Of a DNA stretch of 64,000 bases, positions 1-9,556 are shown piece by piece. Below the pieces are notes generated by a model. That model did no database searches. It worked only from the letters and a program-made list of their open reading frames with translations, and had not been told where the DNA came from. This DNA comes from Burkholderiales bacterium (GTDB taxonomy: Bacteria; Pseudomonadota; Gammaproteobacteria; Burkholderiales; Burkholderiaceae_C). Where the stretch lies: positions 183,677-247,676 of the forward strand of contig JAECRL010000006.1 in NCBI GenBank assembly GCA_016000265.1, read 5' to 3'. Within the stretch, counting starts at the first letter, position 1. Every line of letters begins with the position of its first letter. The translations under genes and the position numbers were made by a program.

Positions 1-2
1 CG

Positions 3-251
3 GGGGCCTCGGTCGAGAAGTTCTTCTTCACGGTCAACGACGACGCCGTGGCCGCCGACCTCAACCGCTACATGGGCCGGCGCGTGTCCTTGCACTACGA
101 CGAGCGCGTGGGCCTGCCCACCAGCTGCTTTGGCGAGACCCGCCACTTCGTCAACAAGGTGATCCCGGTGGACGACATCTCGTTGTCGCCCGGGGTGGTG
201 GTGCAGCCGACGCATCCCGTGCCGGCTGCCTCGGGGCCATCCGCCCCTTGA
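3..251 (+). CDS. 3' end of an unrecognised gene (cut by the window edge)
   Basis: An open frame runs from the left edge to a TGA stop and gives the last 82 residues of a protein whose start lies outside the window. The visible part is hydrophilic, with a phenylalanine-rich strand (KFFFTVND), a run ending GRRVSLHYDE, and a short Pro/Ala/Ser-rich tail that looks unstructured. No transmembrane segment, lipobox or catalytic motif is visible. I do not recognise the family and propose no function. It converges on the universal stress protein gene with only 7 bases between the two stops. That the frame is coding is supported by the high third-position GC and the absence of a better frame. Confidence 0.6.
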   Translation, partial: GASVEKFFFTVNDDAVAADLNRYMGRRVSLHYDERVGLPTSCFGETRHFVNKVIPVDDISLSPGVVVQPTHPVPAASGPSAP

Positions 252-258
252 GCCGGCT

Positions 259-681
259 TCAGCGAACCAGCAGCACCGGCGCCTTGCTGCGCGCCAGCAC
301 CTGGGTGGCCACCGAGCCGGTGACCAGGTTCATCAGGTTGCCGTGGCCGTGCGAGCCCATGATGATCAGGTCGAACTTGCCCTTGTCAGCCACCTTGGCG
401 ATGACGTCCGGGGCGTGACCCGTCTTGGAGACGTAGGCCGTGGCCAGGTTGTGCTTGGCCGTGAACTTGCGGATGGGCTTGAAGATGGCTTCGGCCGTGT
501 CTTCGTAGTAGGTCTTGAGCTGGTCGGGCGGGAACATCGACGCCGCGTGAGGCGGGATCATGGGCACCACGGTCAGCACCGTGTACTCGTGCTGGGCGGC
601 CAGCCACTCTTCGTGTGTGACCAGCCAGGCCAGCATGCGTTTGGTGAAGGGGCTGCCATCAACGGGGAGCAGGATCTTCAT
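259..681 (-). CDS. Universal stress protein, UspA family
   Basis: A 140-residue single-domain universal stress protein. It begins MKILLPVDGS, the usual first strand and loop of the family, and ends with the nucleotide-binding signature GSHGHGN...GSVA followed by APVLLVR, which is characteristic of ATP-binding Usp proteins. Length matches the family norm. The start is the ATG opening MKILLP; a much longer upstream in-frame extension is antisense to the neighbouring hydrolase and has no Usp homology. Usp proteins are cytoplasmic and aid survival under starvation, redox or energy stress, but the substrate or partner cannot be read from sequence. It is transcribed alone, divergently from the hydrolase. 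Confidence 0.93.
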   Translation of the reverse strand: MKILLPVDGSPFTKRMLAWLVTHEEWLAAQHEYTVLTVVPMIPPHAASMFPPDQLKTYYEDTAEAIFKPIRKFTAKHNLATAYVSKTGHAPDVIAKVADKGKFDLIIMGSHGHGNLMNLVTGSVATQVLARSKAPVLLVR

Positions 682-831
682 GGTGACGGTCCTCGTGCTT
701 GGGGAATGTGCGTGGAAACAGACCGCAGTGTAGGCCGGAACCCACCGTCGCCCTTGATGCAACACAGGCCTGCCCACGCCGCCCCCTGAAGTCCGTGCAT
801 CCATCGGTGCACGGCGCGCGTAGTGGGGGGC

Positions 832-1797
832 ATGAACACCTTCGCCCTCGCTTCGCCCTGGCTGTTGGGCCTGCTGGCCGCCCTGGTCCCGTGGGACGGC
901 ACCGAGCTGCTCAACCGCATGACGGCGTCGTCCCTGCAGCGGCGCGACCTCCTGGGCGATCGCCGGGTGGCCCAGGCCTACGGGCCCCGGGAGCGGCAAC
1001 GCGCGGACGTCTACCTGCCGCCCGACTCGCTGGCGCGCCCCCACGGCGGCTGGCCCCTGGTGGTGTTCTTCTACGGCGGCTCCTGGCGCAGCGGTGAGCG
1101 CGCCGACTACGCCTTCGTGGGGCGCTCGCTGGCTTCGCGCGGCGTGGCCGTGGTCGTGGCCGACTACCGGCTCTACCCCGAGGCGCTCTACCCCGACTTC
1201 ATCGAGGACAGCGCCCGCGCCGTGGCCTGGGCCTGGGGCCAGGCCCCGGGCTGGCAGGTCGACCGCGCTCGCGTGTTCGTGATGGGGCACAGCGCTGGCG
1301 CCTACAACGCCGCGATGGTGGCGCTGGACGCCCGCTGGCTGCAGCCGCACGGCCTGGCGCCGGCGCAGCTGGCCGGCTTCATCGGCCTGGCCGGGCCCTA
1401 CAACTTCCTGCCGCTGCGCGTGGCCTCGCTGGAGTCGATCTTCGGGCACCCGCACACCCCCGCCGACTCGCAGCCCGTGGTGCACGCCAGCGCCTCGGCG
1501 CCGCCGAGCTGGTTGTTCACGGCCGCCTCCGACGCCTTCGTTCACCCGGTGCTCAACACCGATTCGCTGGCGTTTCGCTTGCGCAGCGTGGGCGCGCGGG
1601 TCGAAACGCGCAGCCTGCCGCGCACCTCGCACGTGACGCTGGTGGCCGCCCTGGCCTCGCCGTTGAACTGGTTGTCGCCGGTGCTCGACGAGGTCAGCTC
1701 GGTGGTGCTGGGGGCACCTGGGCTGGAGCGGGAGCCGGAGCCTGAGGTGGCGAGGGCCGGGGCTGGGGCTGGGGCCGCGTGGCTGGCTCCGGAGTGA
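832..1797 (+). CDS. Alpha/beta hydrolase (BD-FAE / carboxylesterase type)
   Basis: A 321-residue serine hydrolase of the esterase/lipase alpha/beta fold. The oxyanion-hole strand reads VVFFYGGSW (about residues 77-85), the nucleophile elbow is GHSAG with Ser154, and the likely acid and base are Asp234 (AASDAF) and His267 (RTSHVT). A hydrophobic N-terminus (about residues 3-20) may be a membrane anchor or signal. I chose the ATG preceded by a G-rich ribosome site; a GTG nine bases upstream is possible. A perfect 7-bp inverted repeat (793-799 / 808-814) lies just upstream and could be an operator. The Ala/Gly/Glu-rich C-terminal tail overlaps the end of the opposite-strand phosphoesterase gene by about 100 bp. 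Substrate unknown; small esters are typical. Confidence 0.85.
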   Translation: MNTFALASPWLLGLLAALVPWDGTELLNRMTASSLQRRDLLGDRRVAQAYGPRERQRADVYLPPDSLARPHGGWPLVVFFYGGSWRSGERADYAFVGRSLASRGVAVVVADYRLYPEALYPDFIEDSARAVAWAWGQAPGWQVDRARVFVMGHSAGAYNAAMVALDARWLQPHGLAPAQLAGFIGLAGPYNFLPLRVASLESIFGHPHTPADSQPVVHASASAPPSWLFTAASDAFVHPVLNTDSLAFRLRSVGARVETRSLPRTSHVTLVAALASPLNWLSPVLDEVSSVVLGAPGLEREPEPEVARAGAGAGAAWLAPE

Positions 1798-2661
1798 GGC
1801 CGAGCGTGATCACGCGGCGCTCGACGAAGGTCTCCTGCTCGCCCTTGCTGGCGTAGCCGCGCGGGTTGGCCACGATGCGGCAGGCCCAGGCGCGACCTTC
1901 GGCCGTGGTGCCGCGCACGGTGTGGTCGGTGGGGCTGTGCAGGTGGCCGTGCAGCCACAGGTCCACCGAAGGCAGCAGCGCGTCGAGGCCGTTGCAGAAC
2001 CCCGCGGTGCCGGGGATCAGGCCGTAGCGCGGGTCGGCGCTGTGCAGCGTGGGCGCGAAGTGGCTGACCACCACGGTGGGCCCGTCGTGAGGGCGATGCA
2101 GGGCCTGCGTCAACCAGGCCTGGCAGCCTTGGGCCAGCTCGCGCAGGTCTTCGGCCAGCAGGGGTTGGCCGTCGCGCAAGGTGGTGTTTTTGCGCAGGTA
2201 GAAGTTGGCCGCGCGAAAGGCCTTTTGCAGCGCCTGCTGGCGCTTCGTTTCGGTGCGCTCACCGGCGGCCAGCGCCTCGAAGTCGGTCCACAGCGTGGTG
2301 CCCAGGAAGCGCACCCCGTCGATGACGACCGCCTCGCGGTCCAGCCAGGTGATGCCGAGTTCGGCGCACAGCGTGCGCAGCCGTTCGCTCACCTCGTCGT
2401 GCTCCTGGCCGTCGTACTCGTGGTTGCCGGGCACGAACAGCACCCGCTTCCACGGTGAGCCCGGCTGCAGCGGCGAGAACCGCGTCAGCCCGAAGTCGGC
2501 CGTGGGCAGCAAGGAGCCGGCCTGGTAGGAGCCGATGTCGCCGGCCAGCACCAGCACGTCGGCTTCGGGCGCCGGCTGGGGCGTGAAGCCGGGGTAGCGC
2601 TCCAGGTGGAGGTCGGAGGCCAGCTGGATGCGCAGGCCCGCCGAGTTCGCTGCGTCGAGGC

Positions 2662-2665
<4 letters not shown>
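1694..2665 (-). CDS. Calcineurin-like metallophosphoesterase
   Basis: A 323-residue metallophosphoesterase with the full set of metal-binding blocks in order: SDLHLE, GDIG, GNHEYD, SHFAP and HGHLHS. These coordinate a dinuclear metal centre that hydrolyses phosphomono- or diesters; the substrate is not evident. The only start close to the first motif is a TTG whose last two bases and following A form the TGA stop of the upstream YecA-family gene (TTGA overlap), implying translational coupling. The last 25 or so residues are Pro/Gln/Ala-rich and probably disordered; this tail overlaps the convergent hydrolase gene. Cytoplasmic, as no signal peptide is seen. Confidence 0.85.
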
Positions 2666-3381
<716 letters not shown>

Positions 3382-3454
3382 GGGGCGGGTCCGGGTGCTC
3401 TCGAAAGCCGCATTGTGCCCCCGTTGTGCGCCCCTGCCCACCCTGCGAGGCGCC

Positions 3455-4189
3455 TCAGAACTCCACGTCCAGCTCGTCGATGTCGATGGGCTCGGCCTTC
3501 GCCGCGCGCAGCCACTCCTGCATGTCGGGCAACGCCAGCATGCGGTCGCGGTAGGCCGCGCAGGTGGCGTCGAGCTTGACGTCGTAGGTGGCGAATCGGG
3601 TGCAGACCGGGGCGTACATGGCGTCGGCCACGGTGCGGTGGGCGCCGAACAGGTAGGGGCCGCCGTGCGCCTGCAGGCATTCGCGCCAGATGTCGCAGAT
3701 GCGGTCGATGTCGGCCTGGGCGCGCGACCAGACCTTGAACTTGGGGAAGTGGGCGCGCAGGTTCATGGGCAGGGAGGAGCGCAGCGCCGAGAAGCCGGAG
3801 TGCATCTCGCCGCTGATGGCGCGGCAGTGGGCGCGCGCGGCGCGGTCGGCGGGCAGCAACCTGGCGTCGGGGCAGACCTCGTTGAGGTACTCGGCGATGG
3901 CCAGGGTGTCCCACACGTGGGTGCCTTCATGCACCAGGCTGGGCACCCGGATGGACGACGACAGCAGCAGGATCTCGGCGCGGGCGCTGGGGTCGTCGGG
4001 GGGCAGCACGTTTTCCTGGAAGGGCAGGCCGGCGAAGCGCACCAGCAGCCAGCCGCGCAGGGACCACGACGAGTAGTTCTTGCTCGTCAGCGTGAGCGTG
4101 GCCAAGGTCTGGGCCGGGGCCTGGGCGATGGCCACGGGGGGCTTTGCGGTCCTGGTTTTGCGCGCCGGTGCCTGGGCAAGGGGGGCCAT
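3455..4189 (-). CDS. Glutathione S-transferase family protein
   Basis: A 244-residue GST-fold protein. After a 28-residue basic/Ala-rich N-terminal extension comes the thioredoxin-like domain ([19 protein letters not shown], the usual first strand and active-site serine loop of this bacterial GST group), then RVPSLVHEG and a helical C-terminal domain containing [19 protein letters not shown], the N-capping box of GSTs. Probably binds glutathione through the Ser in YSSWS; the substrate is unknown. The extension precedes the usual start of the fold, so the true start could be internal, though no better ATG is seen. Divergent from phaZ with a 120-bp gap. Confidence 0.88.
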   Translation of the reverse strand: MAPLAQAPARKTRTAKPPVAIAQAPAQTLATLTLTSKNYSSWSLRGWLLVRFAGLPFQENVLPPDDPSARAEILLLSSSIRVPSLVHEGTHVWDTLAIAEYLNEVCPDARLLPADRAARAHCRAISGEMHSGFSALRSSLPMNLRAHFPKFKVWSRAQADIDRICDIWRECLQAHGGPYLFGAHRTVADAMYAPVCTRFATYDVKLDATCAAYRDRMLALPDMQEWLRAAKAEPIDIDELDVEF

Positions 4190-4309
4190 GTCGTCTCCTG
4201 GTCTGGGGTCTCCGTGCGGTCACGCAAAGCCCGTGCCACACGCGCTTGCGGCGGGCGTGGCTCGCAACTTGCAGGATGGGCTCCATTCAACCCGACCCAT
4301 GAGCTCACC

Positions 4310-5560
4310 ATGCTGTATGCCGCTTACGAAGCCCAACACGCTGCCCTGGGCCCCTGGCGCGCGGCGGCCCGGGGCCTGTCCGACTGGCTGCACCACGTGC
4401 TGCCCGAAGGCCCGGTCGAGTCCACGCCGCATGAGCTCTGGGCGGGCGGCGCCCTGGCGCGCAGCCTGGCGGCCGCGGGCGACGTCTTCGCGCGCCTGGG
4501 GTTGACCCACGAGCGCCCTCACTTCGGCATCGACGGCGTCGAGAGCCTGGGGCGCCACCACGAGGTGGTCGAAGAAACCGTCATGCGCACGCCCTTTGCC
4601 ACCTTGCTGCGCCTGCGCAAGGAGGGCGCGCCCGAGCAGCCCCGTGTGCTGCTGGTGGCGCCCATGTCCGGCCACTTCGCCACCTTGCTGCGCGACACGG
4701 TGCGCACGCTGCTGCAAGACCACGACGTGTTCATCACCGACTGGCACAACGCCCGCGACGTGCCGCTGCGGCACGGGGCCTTCGGGCTGGACGAGTACAC
4801 CGAGCACCTCATCCGATTCCTGGAGCGCATGGGGCCGGGCTCGCACCTGATGGCCATTTGTCAGCCCTGCGTGGCGGCGCTGGCGGCCACCGCCTTGATG
4901 GCCCAGGACGCTCACCCGGCGCAACCGCGCAGCCTCACCCTGATGGCCGGCCCCATCGACTGCCGCGTCAACCCCACCGCCGTCAACGAGCTGGCCATGA
5001 GCCAGCCCATGAGCTGGTTCGAAGAAAACATGATCCACACCGTGCCCTGGCACCTGCGGGGGGCCGGGCGCAAGGTCTACCCGGGCTTCGTGCAGCTGAT
5101 GGCCTTCATGAGCATGAACCAGGCGCGTCACAAGCAGGCCTTTCGGGACCTCTACGCCCGCCTGTCGGATGGGCAGCGCGCCGAGGCCCAGGCCACACAG
5201 GCCTTCTACGAGGAGTACTTCGCCGTGGCCGACCTGCCCGCCGAGTTCTACCTCGAGACGGTGGGCAAGGTCTTCCAGACCCACGACCTGCCCCGCGGCG
5301 TGCTCACCTGGCGCGACACCGTGGTTGACCCCGGTGCCATCCGCCGCACGGCCTTGCTGACCGTGGAGGGCGAGCGCGACGACATCTGCGCCGTGGGCCA
5401 GACCGTGGCCGCGCAGGACCTGTGCACCGCCGTGCGCCCGTGCTGGCGCCAGCACCACGTGCAGACGGGCGTGGGGCACTACGGTGTCTTCAGCGGCAAG
5501 CGCTGGCAGCGCGAGATCTACCCGCGCGTGCGCGACCTCATCCACCAGACCTCGGTGTGA
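4310..5560 (+). CDS. phaZ: Intracellular PHB depolymerase (cysteine type)
   Basis: A 416-residue intracellular poly(3-hydroxybutyrate) depolymerase of the Ralstonia eutropha PhaZa1 type, which attacks native amorphous granules. Like that enzyme it replaces the lipase-box serine with cysteine: the motif is AICQP with Cys184 as the likely nucleophile. An acid candidate lies in EGERDDI and the base in GVGHYG, with the conserved FSGKRW next to it, all near the C-terminus as in the family. No signal peptide. The frame is open far upstream but that part has no homology; the ATG giving MLYAAYEAQH matches family starts. It converges on prpE with a 15-bp gap, so both ends of PHA and propionyl-CoA metabolism sit together. 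Confidence 0.95.
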   Translation: MLYAAYEAQHAALGPWRAAARGLSDWLHHVLPEGPVESTPHELWAGGALARSLAAAGDVFARLGLTHERPHFGIDGVESLGRHHEVVEETVMRTPFATLLRLRKEGAPEQPRVLLVAPMSGHFATLLRDTVRTLLQDHDVFITDWHNARDVPLRHGAFGLDEYTEHLIRFLERMGPGSHLMAICQPCVAALAATALMAQDAHPAQPRSLTLMAGPIDCRVNPTAVNELAMSQPMSWFEENMIHTVPWHLRGAGRKVYPGFVQLMAFMSMNQARHKQAFRDLYARLSDGQRAEAQATQAFYEEYFAVADLPAEFYLETVGKVFQTHDLPRGVLTWRDTVVDPGAIRRTALLTVEGERDDICAVGQTVAAQDLCTAVRPCWRQHHVQTGVGHYGVFSGKRWQREIYPRVRDLIHQTSV

Positions 5561-5575
5561 GCGGGGCCCGCCGCC

Positions 5576-7471
5576 TCAGCGCTTGACGGCGTCTTGCAGC
5601 GCCTGGATGGCCGCCGGGTCGTCGATGGTGGTCAGGTCGCCGGTGGCGCGGCCTTCGCAGACGGCCTGGATGGCGCGGCGCAGCAGCTTGCCCGAGCGCG
5701 TCTTGGGCAGGATGTTGACGAAGTGCACGCGGGCCGGTCGGCCCACCGCGCCGATCTGCTGGTCCACCGTCTGCATGATCTCGGCTTCGAGCGCGCGGCG
5801 GCCCTCGTCGCTGGCCACGCGGGCGGCGTCTCGCACCACCACGAAGGCGCGCGCCACCTGGCCTTTGAGCTCGTCGGCCACGCCCACCACGGCGACCTCG
5901 GCCACCGCCGGGTGGGCGCTGACGGCTTCTTCGATCTCGCGCGTGCCCAGGCGGTGACCCGCCACGTTGATGACGTCGTCGGTGCGCCCGAGGATGAAGT
6001 GGTAGCCGTCGGCGTCGCGGATGCCCCAGTCGAAGGTGTTGTAGACCGGGCGCTGCGGGAAGGTGTCCCAGTAGGTCTTGACGAAGCGGGCGTCGTCGCG
6101 CCAGATGGTTTGCAGACAGCCCGGCGGCAGCGGGCCCTGGATGGTCAGCACGCCCTTCTGATTCGGCTCGGTCAGCTCCTCGCCGGTCTGGTCGTCGAGC
6201 AGGCGCACGTCGTAGCCGGGCATGGGGAAGCCGGGTGAGCCCAGGCGCGTCTGCAGCGTCGGGTCGATGCCGCGCGGCACGCTCAGGATGGGCCAGCCGG
6301 TTTCGGTCTGCCAGTAGTTGTCGATGATGGGTTTGCCGATGGCGTCGCCGATCCACTTCGCGGTGGGCTCGTCGAGCGGCTCACCGGCCAGGAACAGGTG
6401 CTTGAGGCTGGAGAGGTCGTGGCGCGTCAGGCAATCGGGGTCCTGCTTCTTGAGCACGCGCACGGCCGTGGGCGCCGAGAACATCACGCTGACTCGGTGG
6501 CGCTCGACCAGCTTCCACCACACCGCGGCATCGGGCCGGATGGGCAGGCCCTCGTAGATGATGGTGCTCATGCCGGCCAGCAGCGGGCCGTAGACGATGT
6601 AGCTGTGGCCCACCACCCAGCCGATGTCGCTGGTGCAGAAGAAGGTCTCGCCGGGCTGGCCACAAAAGAGCTGCTCCATGGACGCGGCCAGGGCCACGGC
6701 GTGGCCGCCCGTGTCGCGCTGCACCCCTTTGGGCTTGCCGGTGGTGCCGCTGGTGTAGAGCGTGTAGCTGGGGTGCGTGGCGTCGACCCACACACAGGGC
6801 ACGACCTCGTCCATGACCTCTTTGCGTGCCTGCTGGTAGTCGACGTCGCGGCCTTCGACGCGGCTGGCCGGCGCCAGCCCGCGGTCGACCAGGATCACCT
6901 TGCCGACCGGGTGGCGGCTGAGTTGCAGGGCCTCGTCGAGCAGGGGCTTGTAGGGGATGACCTTGCCGCCGCGCGAGCCCGCGTCGGCGGAGACGATGAC
7001 CTTGGGCGTGGCGTCGTCGATGCGGCTGGCCAGCGAGTGCGCTGCGAAGCCGCCGAACACCACCGAGTGGATGGCGCCCAGGCGCACCGTGGCCAGCATG
7101 GCGATGACGGCCTCCGCGATCATGGGCATGTAGATCAGCACCCGGTCGCCCTGGCCGACGCCTTGCTGGCGCAGCACCGCGGCCATGCGCTGGACCTCGA
7201 CGAAGAGCTGCCCGTAGCTGAGCACGTGCTCGGTGTTCGTCTCGGAGGAGACGACGATCAGGGCGGGCTGGTCGGGGCGGTTGGGCACGTGCCGGTCCAC
7301 CGCGTTGTGGCACAGGTTGAGCTGGCCGCCCACGAACCAGCGCGCAAACGGCGGCTGGCTGTGGTCACACACGGTGTGGAAGGGGCGGTGCCAGTCGATG
7401 CGTTGAGCCTGCTCACGCCAGTAGGCGTTGCGCTCGGTGAGGGAACGCTGGTGGAAGGCTGCGTAGGTCAT
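5576..7471 (-). CDS. prpE: Propionyl-CoA synthetase
   Basis: A 631-residue acyl-CoA synthetase of the ANL superfamily that activates propionate with ATP and CoA, the first step of propionate use through the 2-methylcitrate cycle. It begins with the PrpE-typical MTYAAFHQRSL and carries the adenylate motifs YTSGTTGKPKG and YWQTETGWP, and the C-terminal catalytic lysine region KTRSGKLLRR. Length agrees with PrpE rather than the longer acetyl-CoA synthetase. Cytoplasmic. It is monocistronic here; the usual prpBCD genes are not in the window. Its upstream region holds two mutually exclusive G/C-run hairpins. Confidence 0.95.
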   Translation of the reverse strand: MTYAAFHQRSLTERNAYWREQAQRIDWHRPFHTVCDHSQPPFARWFVGGQLNLCHNAVDRHVPNRPDQPALIVVSSETNTEHVLSYGQLFVEVQRMAAVLRQQGVGQGDRVLIYMPMIAEAVIAMLATVRLGAIHSVVFGGFAAHSLASRIDDATPKVIVSADAGSRGGKVIPYKPLLDEALQLSRHPVGKVILVDRGLAPASRVEGRDVDYQQARKEVMDEVVPCVWVDATHPSYTLYTSGTTGKPKGVQRDTGGHAVALAASMEQLFCGQPGETFFCTSDIGWVVGHSYIVYGPLLAGMSTIIYEGLPIRPDAAVWWKLVERHRVSVMFSAPTAVRVLKKQDPDCLTRHDLSSLKHLFLAGEPLDEPTAKWIGDAIGKPIIDNYWQTETGWPILSVPRGIDPTLQTRLGSPGFPMPGYDVRLLDDQTGEELTEPNQKGVLTIQGPLPPGCLQTIWRDDARFVKTYWDTFPQRPVYNTFDWGIRDADGYHFILGRTDDVINVAGHRLGTREIEEAVSAHPAVAEVAVVGVADELKGQVARAFVVVRDAARVASDEGRRALEAEIMQTVDQQIGAVGRPARVHFVNILPKTRSGKLLRRAIQAVCEGRATGDLTTIDDPAAIQALQDAVKR

Positions 7472-7520
7472 GGGGTGGCGCCGGCGCCGGGCGCGTGGGT
7501 GGGTGTTGCGTCGGATCGTA

Positions 7521-7549
7521 GGGGGTCGAATCCCCCATGAACAGGGGGG
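7521..7549. promoter_or_regulatory. Mutually exclusive G-run/C-run hairpins upstream of prpE and phoD
   Basis: Three runs follow each other: G5 (7521-7525), C5 (7532-7536) and G6 (7544-7549), separated by 6 and 7 bases. The central C-run can pair with either G-run, giving two alternative stems. On the prpE strand this lies about 50 bases upstream of the start codon, inside a probable leader. The arrangement is seen directly; a regulatory role is inference. Confidence 0.35.
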
Positions 7550-7668
7550 TTACGCGCGGTGGGGGGCGGCGCGTCACGTTTTGCGATCAGCCGTTCGGGG
7601 CGTCCGCCGTCAAGCCCGCGTCATGGACGTGCCAGACGATGGGGCTCCCCACTTTTTCAGGATGTGCC

Positions 7669-9315
7669 ATGACCGAACCCCGCCTGTCCCGCCGCTTGTT
7701 CCTGCAAGGCTCGGCCTTGAGCCTCGGCTCGGCCGCCCTCGCTCGCCCCGCCTGGGCCGACGGCGCCCCCGCCTTGATCACCTCCGACGCCATGCGCCCG
7801 GTGGCCGCCCAAGGCCTGCAGTTCGGTGACCCCACCCAGGGCGCGACCCTGCTGTGGAGCCGCGCCGACCGCGCCTCGCGCCTGATCGTGGAGTGGTCGC
7901 TCGACGAGTCCTTCCGCCAGGCCCGCAAGATCGTGGGCCCCTACGCCCTGGAAGAAGGCGACTTCACCGTGCGCCAGGACCTCATCGGCCTGCCCGCCGG
8001 CCAGGACGTGTTCGTGCGCGTGCAGTTCCAGGGGCTCGACAACGCCCGCGTGCTCAGCGAGCCGGTGCTGGGTCGCTTCGCCGTGCCCTCGGTGCGCTCG
8101 CGTGAGCTTCGCTTCGTGTGGGGGGGCGACACCGCTGGCCAAGGCTGGGGCATCAACACCGCCTTCGGCGGCATGAAGATCTACGAAGCCATGCGCCTGC
8201 GCCAGCCGCAGTTCTTCCTGCACAGCGGCGACACCATCTACGCCGACGGCCCCATCCCCGAGTCCCGCATCGCCGAAAACGGCCAGGTCTGGAACAACGT
8301 CGTCACGCCCGAGGTGGCCAAGGTCGCCGAGACGCTCGACGAGTTCCGCGGTCGCTACCGCTACAACCTGCTCGACGACAACGTGCGTCGCTTCAACGCC
8401 GAGGTGCCGCAGATCTGGCAGTGGGACGACCACGAGGTCACCAACAACTGGTCCGACTCCAAGGACCTGTCGGCCGACGCCCGCTACACCGAGAAGAACG
8501 TGCCGCTGCTGACGGCCCGCGGCGCCCGCGCTTTCCTGGACTACGCCCCGATGCGCCCCTTCAGCGCGGTGGAGTCGCAGCGCGTCTACCGCAAGCTCTC
8601 GCACGGCCCGCAGCTCGACGTCTTCGTCATCGACATGCGCAGCTACCGCGGCCCCAACACCCACAACCGCCAGACCGAAGCTGGCCCGGACACCGCCTTC
8701 CTGGGCGCCGAACAACTCGCCTGGCTGAAGGCCGAGCTCAAGCGCTCGAAGGCCACGTGGAAGGTGATCGCGGCCGACATGCCGCTGGGCCTGCAGATCG
8801 GGGATGGCAAGGACGCCGAAGGCCGCGCCCGCTGGGAAGGCCCCGCCAACGGCGACGGCCCCGCCCTGGGCCGCGAGCTGGAGATCGCCGAGGTGCTGCG
8901 CTTCATCAAGCGCGAGCGCGTGCGCAACACCGTGTGGCTGACGGCCGACGTGCACTACTGCGCGGCCCACCGCTACGACCCGGCCAAGGCGCAGTTCCAG
9001 GACTTCGAGCCCTTCTGGGAGTTCGTGGCCGGCCCGCTCAACGCCGGCAGCTTCGGCCCCAATGCGCTGGACAACACCTTCGGCCCGCAGGTCGTCTTCC
9101 AGAAGGCGCCGCCGGCCGGCCAGGTCAACCTGTCGCCTTACGCCGGGCTGCAGTTCTTCGGCGAGGTCAACATCGACCGCTGGTCACATGCCTTGACGGT
9201 GGACTTCCGAGACATCGACGGCGTCTCCATCTTCAGCAAGACGCTGCAGCCGGTGCGCGGGCCGTTCGGGCACGGCCTGTGGGAGCGCCAGGATCACGAG
9301 GGCGAGCGCAGCTGA
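7669..9315 (+). CDS. phoD: PhoD-family alkaline phosphatase / phosphodiesterase, Tat-exported
   Basis: A 548-residue secreted phosphatase of the PhoD family (PhoD_N plus metallophosphatase domains). The N-terminus SRRLFLQGSAL...ARPAWA is a twin-arginine signal with a cleavage site near residue 31, as expected for enzymes exported folded with Ca/Fe cofactors. Metal-binding blocks include GGDTAGQ, SGDTIYADGP and WDDHEVTNNW, and a late TADVHY block. The start is the ATG with a CAGGA ribosome site a few bases upstream; the frame stays open 44 codons further but without homology. Releases phosphate from phosphomono- and diesters in the periplasm. No Pho box was identified. Confidence 0.93.
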   Translation: MTEPRLSRRLFLQGSALSLGSAALARPAWADGAPALITSDAMRPVAAQGLQFGDPTQGATLLWSRADRASRLIVEWSLDESFRQARKIVGPYALEEGDFTVRQDLIGLPAGQDVFVRVQFQGLDNARVLSEPVLGRFAVPSVRSRELRFVWGGDTAGQGWGINTAFGGMKIYEAMRLRQPQFFLHSGDTIYADGPIPESRIAENGQVWNNVVTPEVAKVAETLDEFRGRYRYNLLDDNVRRFNAEVPQIWQWDDHEVTNNWSDSKDLSADARYTEKNVPLLTARGARAFLDYAPMRPFSAVESQRVYRKLSHGPQLDVFVIDMRSYRGPNTHNRQTEAGPDTAFLGAEQLAWLKAELKRSKATWKVIAADMPLGLQIGDGKDAEGRARWEGPANGDGPALGRELEIAEVLRFIKRERVRNTVWLTADVHYCAAHRYDPAKAQFQDFEPFWEFVAGPLNAGSFGPNALDNTFGPQVVFQKAPPAGQVNLSPYAGLQFFGEVNIDRWSHALTVDFRDIDGVSIFSKTLQPVRGPFGHGLWERQDHEGERS

Positions 9316-9326
9316 GGACCTTGAGT

Positions 9327-9352
9327 GCGGCGCGCGGGAAGCCGCGCGCCGC
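9327..9352. terminator. Perfect 11-bp stem, 4-base loop between convergent genes
   Basis: An uninterrupted 11-bp inverted repeat of G and C only (9327-9337 / 9342-9352) with a GAAG loop starts 11 bases after the phoD stop. No U-tract follows on either strand, so it is not a canonical intrinsic terminator; it may protect 3' ends or assist Rho-dependent termination of the two convergent transcripts. Confidence 0.5.
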
Positions 9353-9366
9353 CGGTCACGCGCCGA

Positions 9367-9552
9367 TCAGAGGAAGACCGCCGCGCGCCGCAGGATCAGG
9401 AAGCCGAAGAAGCACAGGCCCAGGACCACGCCCCACTTCAGGCACAGCACGGCTCGCTGGCGCCAAACGACCTGCTTGGTGACCGTGAAGGCGGCCATGT
9501 TGAGCAAGAAGCCCAAGGCGAGGATGACCAGGAGGGCGCGAAACAGGACCAC
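9367..9552 (-). CDS. Small two-helix membrane protein downstream of lpxC
   Basis: A 61-residue protein with two hydrophobic segments (about residues 4-24 and 36-54) separated by a basic turn (TKQVVWRQR), so a helical hairpin in the inner membrane. It starts with GTG four bases after the lpxC stop, indicating co-transcription and probable coupling. No catalytic motif. I do not recognise a named family; position suggests some link to the envelope but that is inference. Length and hydrophobicity make random coding unlikely. Confidence 0.7.
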   Translation of the reverse strand: MVLFRALLVILALGFLLNMAAFTVTKQVVWRQRAVLCLKWGVVLGLCFFGFLILRRAAVFL

Positions 9553-9556
9553 GGCG

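Noticed and set aside
7515..7537. GGGGGTCGAATCCCCC looks like a tRNA T-arm
   Set aside because: The loop lacks the TTC of the T-loop, no acceptor, D- or anticodon arm surrounds it, and no CCA end follows. Best read as a simple hairpin.
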